The notes under the pieces were generated by a model. The model was given only the letters and a program-made list of their open reading frames with translations. It did no database searches and was not told the origin of the DNA. Below, piece after piece: positions 62,470-64,000 of a DNA stretch of 64,000 bases; position 1 is the first letter of the stretch, and each line of letters begins with the position of its first letter. The DNA lies in contig CALEMF010000014.1 in the NCBI GenBank assembly GCA_937911505.1, positions 175,004-239,003 on the forward strand. The letters are read 5' to 3'. The DNA comes from an uncultured Cytophagales bacterium. GTDB taxonomy: Bacteria; Bacteroidota; Bacteroidia; Cytophagales; Thermonemataceae. The position numbers and the translations under genes are program-made.

Positions 62470-63180
62470 TTAGTAAATATTTTTATAATCGAATGCTTGT
62501 ACCGCCGAATCGAGCAACTTCCCTTTTTCGCATTTTAACACCCGAGAAGGGTGCTTCTCCAAAAAATGATGATTGTGTGTACCCATCAATATTGCTGTAC
62601 CACTATGATTGATTTGAATGAATAACGCTAGAATTTCTTCTGCCACCTGAGGGTCTAAATTACCAGTTGGTTCATCTGCAAAAAGAATGGCAGGTTCGTT
62701 AATAAGCGCTCTCGCGATGACCACCCGTTGTTGCTCACCTCCCGAAAGTTGATGGGGCATCTTATTTCCTACAGACCCTAAGCCTACTTTTAGTAGAACA
62801 TCTGAGAGGCGCTGCTTCATTTTAGAAGAATCTTTCCAACCCGTGGCTTTCATCGCAAAAAATAGGTTGTCAGCGATGGTTCGGTCGGTTAGTAGCTGAA
62901 AATCTTGAAAGACGATTCCTATCTTCCTTCTTAGAAAGGGTATTTGTTTCTTTGCAATGTTAAATAATTGCATATCTGCCACTTGCACATCACCGCTATA
63001 CAAGGGCAAATCTGCGTAGAGTATTTTCAATAAAGAGCTTTTACCACTACCTGTTCTGCCGATAAGATACACAAACTCTCCCTTACGAATATCAAAATAC
63101 ACATCCGTAAGTACCATATTATGTTTCTGATAAATCGTTGTATCTTTCACAGATACAACTGGCTCTGTTGAGAATACCAT
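62470..63180 (-). CDS. ftsE: Cell-division ABC ATPase FtsE
   Basis: A 236-residue ATPase with Walker A GRTGSGKSS (41-49), signature LSGGEQQR, Walker B ILFADEPTGNLD and the Q-loop KIGIVFQDFQLL. The whole sequence fits FtsE, which with the permease FtsX controls peptidoglycan hydrolases at the septum. ftsX is not adjacent, as is common in Bacteroidota. The short distance to the 67-residue gene suggests one transcript. A LolD-like ATPase is the main alternative. Confidence 0.85.
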   Translation of the reverse strand: MVFSTEPVVSVKDTTIYQKHNMVLTDVYFDIRKGEFVYLIGRTGSGKSSLLKILYADLPLYSGDVQVADMQLFNIAKKQIPFLRRKIGIVFQDFQLLTDRTIADNLFFAMKATGWKDSSKMKQRLSDVLLKVGLGSVGNKMPHQLSGGEQQRVVIARALINEPAILFADEPTGNLDPQVAEEILALFIQINHSGTAILMGTHNHHFLEKHPSRVLKCEKGKLLDSAVQAFDYKNIY

Positions 63181-63233
63181 ATATTGCTGTGTGGTTTTTA
63201 CTAAGATAAGAAAAACAAACCACTTTGAATAAC

Positions 63234-63437
63234 CTAGATATTAAGTTCTTGTAACTTTCCAAAAGGAAGTTCATCAATTACCTTACGCAACGCTTCTTCC
63301 TTACCTTGTAGGTTGTACTTCTCCAATTTTTTAAGGGGACGGTCTGCTCGAAAGTAAGCAATCAGTACGAAGTTATTGTCCCTAAGCTGTATGTAGTCAG
63401 GGATTTTCGCTTTTCCTTTTACCTTTATGATATACAT
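63234..63437 (-). CDS. Small conserved-looking protein of unknown function
   Basis: A 67-residue basic soluble protein (IIKVKGKAKIPDYIQL, then VLIAYFRADRPLKKLEKY and ALRKVIDELPFGKLQ), probably a small alpha/beta fold. Not recognised. A strong ribosome site (GAGAGGAGG, 63441-63449) lies three bases before the ATG, which is unusual in this phylum and argues that it is translated. It sits between fsa and ftsE in the same orientation, with gaps of 61 and 53 bases. Confidence 0.65.
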   Translation of the reverse strand: MYIIKVKGKAKIPDYIQLRDNNFVLIAYFRADRPLKKLEKYNLQGKEEALRKVIDELPFGKLQELNI

Positions 63438-63498
63438 ATTCCTCCTCTCTATAACAAATGATTACTGATTGATCCAACCTATAAGCTGTAGGGAATGT

Positions 63499-64000
63499 TT
63501 AAGCGTTCCCTTTCTTGTAGTCTGCCAAAAACTTCTCTAGACCGCTATCTGTTAGAGGGTGTTTCAGTAAGCTCATGATCACTTTTAGCGGGCAGGTAGC
63601 TACGTCTGCGCCTATCTCTGCACACTGCACCAAATGCATGACATGTCTAATAGAAGCTGCCAGTACCTGCGTACCAAAACCATAATTCTGGTAAATATGT
63701 ACGATCTGCTCAATGAGTGTAAGCCCATCTGTAGAGATATCGTCCAAGCGGCCAATGAAGGGTGATACATAAGTAGCCCCCGCCTTAGCTGCTAAAATGG
63801 CTTGCCCTGCTGAAAAAACCAACGTACAGTTCGTCTTAATTCCTTGATCGGTGAAATGCTTAATAGCCTTTACACCCTCCTTAATCATCGGCACTTTCAC
63901 CACAATTTTCTCATGAAGCTTAGCAAGTTCCTCACCTTCTCGTACAATCCCTTCAAAATCTGTGGCTACTACCTCAGCACTCACATCACCCTCTACAATT
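63499..64000 (-). CDS. fsa: Transaldolase-like fructose-6-phosphate aldolase, N-terminus outside window
   Basis: The frame runs through base 64000, so the gene starts beyond the window; the visible 167 residues include [23 protein letters not shown] with the Schiff-base lysine and [18 protein letters not shown], and the end [13 protein letters not shown]. These match the small TalC/FSA family (about 215-220 residues), which exchanges dihydroxyacetone or cleaves fructose 6-phosphate. Whether it acts as aldolase or transaldolase needs the active-site residues, some of which lie outside. It heads the fsa-orf67-ftsE-glsB operon. Confidence 0.92.
   Translation of the reverse strand, partial: IVEGDVSAEVVATDFEGIVREGEELAKLHEKIVVKVPMIKEGVKAIKHFTDQGIKTNCTLVFSAGQAILAAKAGATYVSPFIGRLDDISTDGLTLIEQIVHIYQNYGFGTQVLAASIRHVMHLVQCAEIGADVATCPLKVIMSLLKHPLTDSGLEKFLADYKKGNA

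Noticed and set aside
1..64000. CRISPR arrays, insertion sequences, integrases, phage genes
   Set aside because: No direct-repeat spacer arrays, transposase or integrase motifs, or terminal repeats were seen.

Overview
The window is an AT-rich chromosomal segment of a Bacteroidota bacterium, probably of the order Cytophagales. The evidence is a full type IX secretion/gliding core (gldK, gldL, gldM, gldN with a PorP/SprF-like gene, plus sprE/porW), a SusC/SusD pair, a secreted protein with a type A T9SS sorting domain, DUF4271, DUF4159 and a Bacteroidota-type HemD. Several genes also have the phylum's -7 promoter box (TAnnTTTG), and most lack a Shine-Dalgarno sequence. I see no insertion sequence, prophage, CRISPR array, rRNA or plasmid feature. 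This reads as ordinary core chromosome with one accessory-looking nutrient-uptake locus.

Layout. 1-8.6 kb: the end of dnaK, an amino-acid dehydrogenase, a sirtuin, a free-methionine-sulfoxide reductase, tRNA-Ala(GGC), a YjjG nucleotidase with an ArsR regulator, and a D-aminoacylase-like amidohydrolase. 8.7-15.7 kb: feoAB ferrous iron uptake, an M23 peptidase without a visible signal peptide, an ankyrin/charged-tail protein, a TPR lipoprotein and a D-cysteine desulfhydrase-like enzyme. 15.7-23.2 kb (plus strand): RluA-type pseudouridine synthase, SprE/PorW lipoprotein, penicillin-binding protein 1A, UvrC. 23.2-32.9 kb (minus strand): transcription runs BamA/TamA-like outer-membrane protein, DUF4271, hemD, then porP-gldK-gldL-gldM-gldN. 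32.9-43 kb: hemW, a cyclase-fold hydrolase, a TerB-like protein, aroB, plsC with an ABC ATPase, DoxX, YHS, DUF427, a voltage-gated K+ channel and an MscS channel.

43.4-53.4 kb is the most accessory-like part: a di-haem cytochrome c peroxidase divergent from a five-gene susC-susD-lipoprotein-lipoprotein-secreted repeat protein operon. It is bracketed by two tiny membrane proteins of the same PLDc_N type. 53.5-64 kb: transglutaminase-like protein, acyl-CoA desaturase, DUF4159 protein, a lipocalin-like secreted protein, a short-chain dehydrogenase, a phosphoserine phosphatase/phosphoglycerate dehydrogenase fusion, a 7TM-PP2C signalling protein, and an operon of transaldolase-like fsa, a small orphan gene, ftsE and a GlsB-type membrane protein.

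How it fits together. The secretion machine (GldKLMN, PorP/SprF, SprE) lies within 13 kb, and the repeat protein at 51-52.9 kb is a probable client. Cell-envelope functions dominate (PBP1A, outer-membrane insertase-like protein, lipoproteins, PlsC, desaturase, channels). No undescribed multi-gene system is proven here. The best leads are the peroxidase/SusCD/repeat-protein locus, the hairpin inside the gldM-gldN junction, an 18-base promoter segment shared by two unlinked genes, the SerB-SerA fusion, and enzymes missing expected metal ligands (amidohydrolase, sirtuin).
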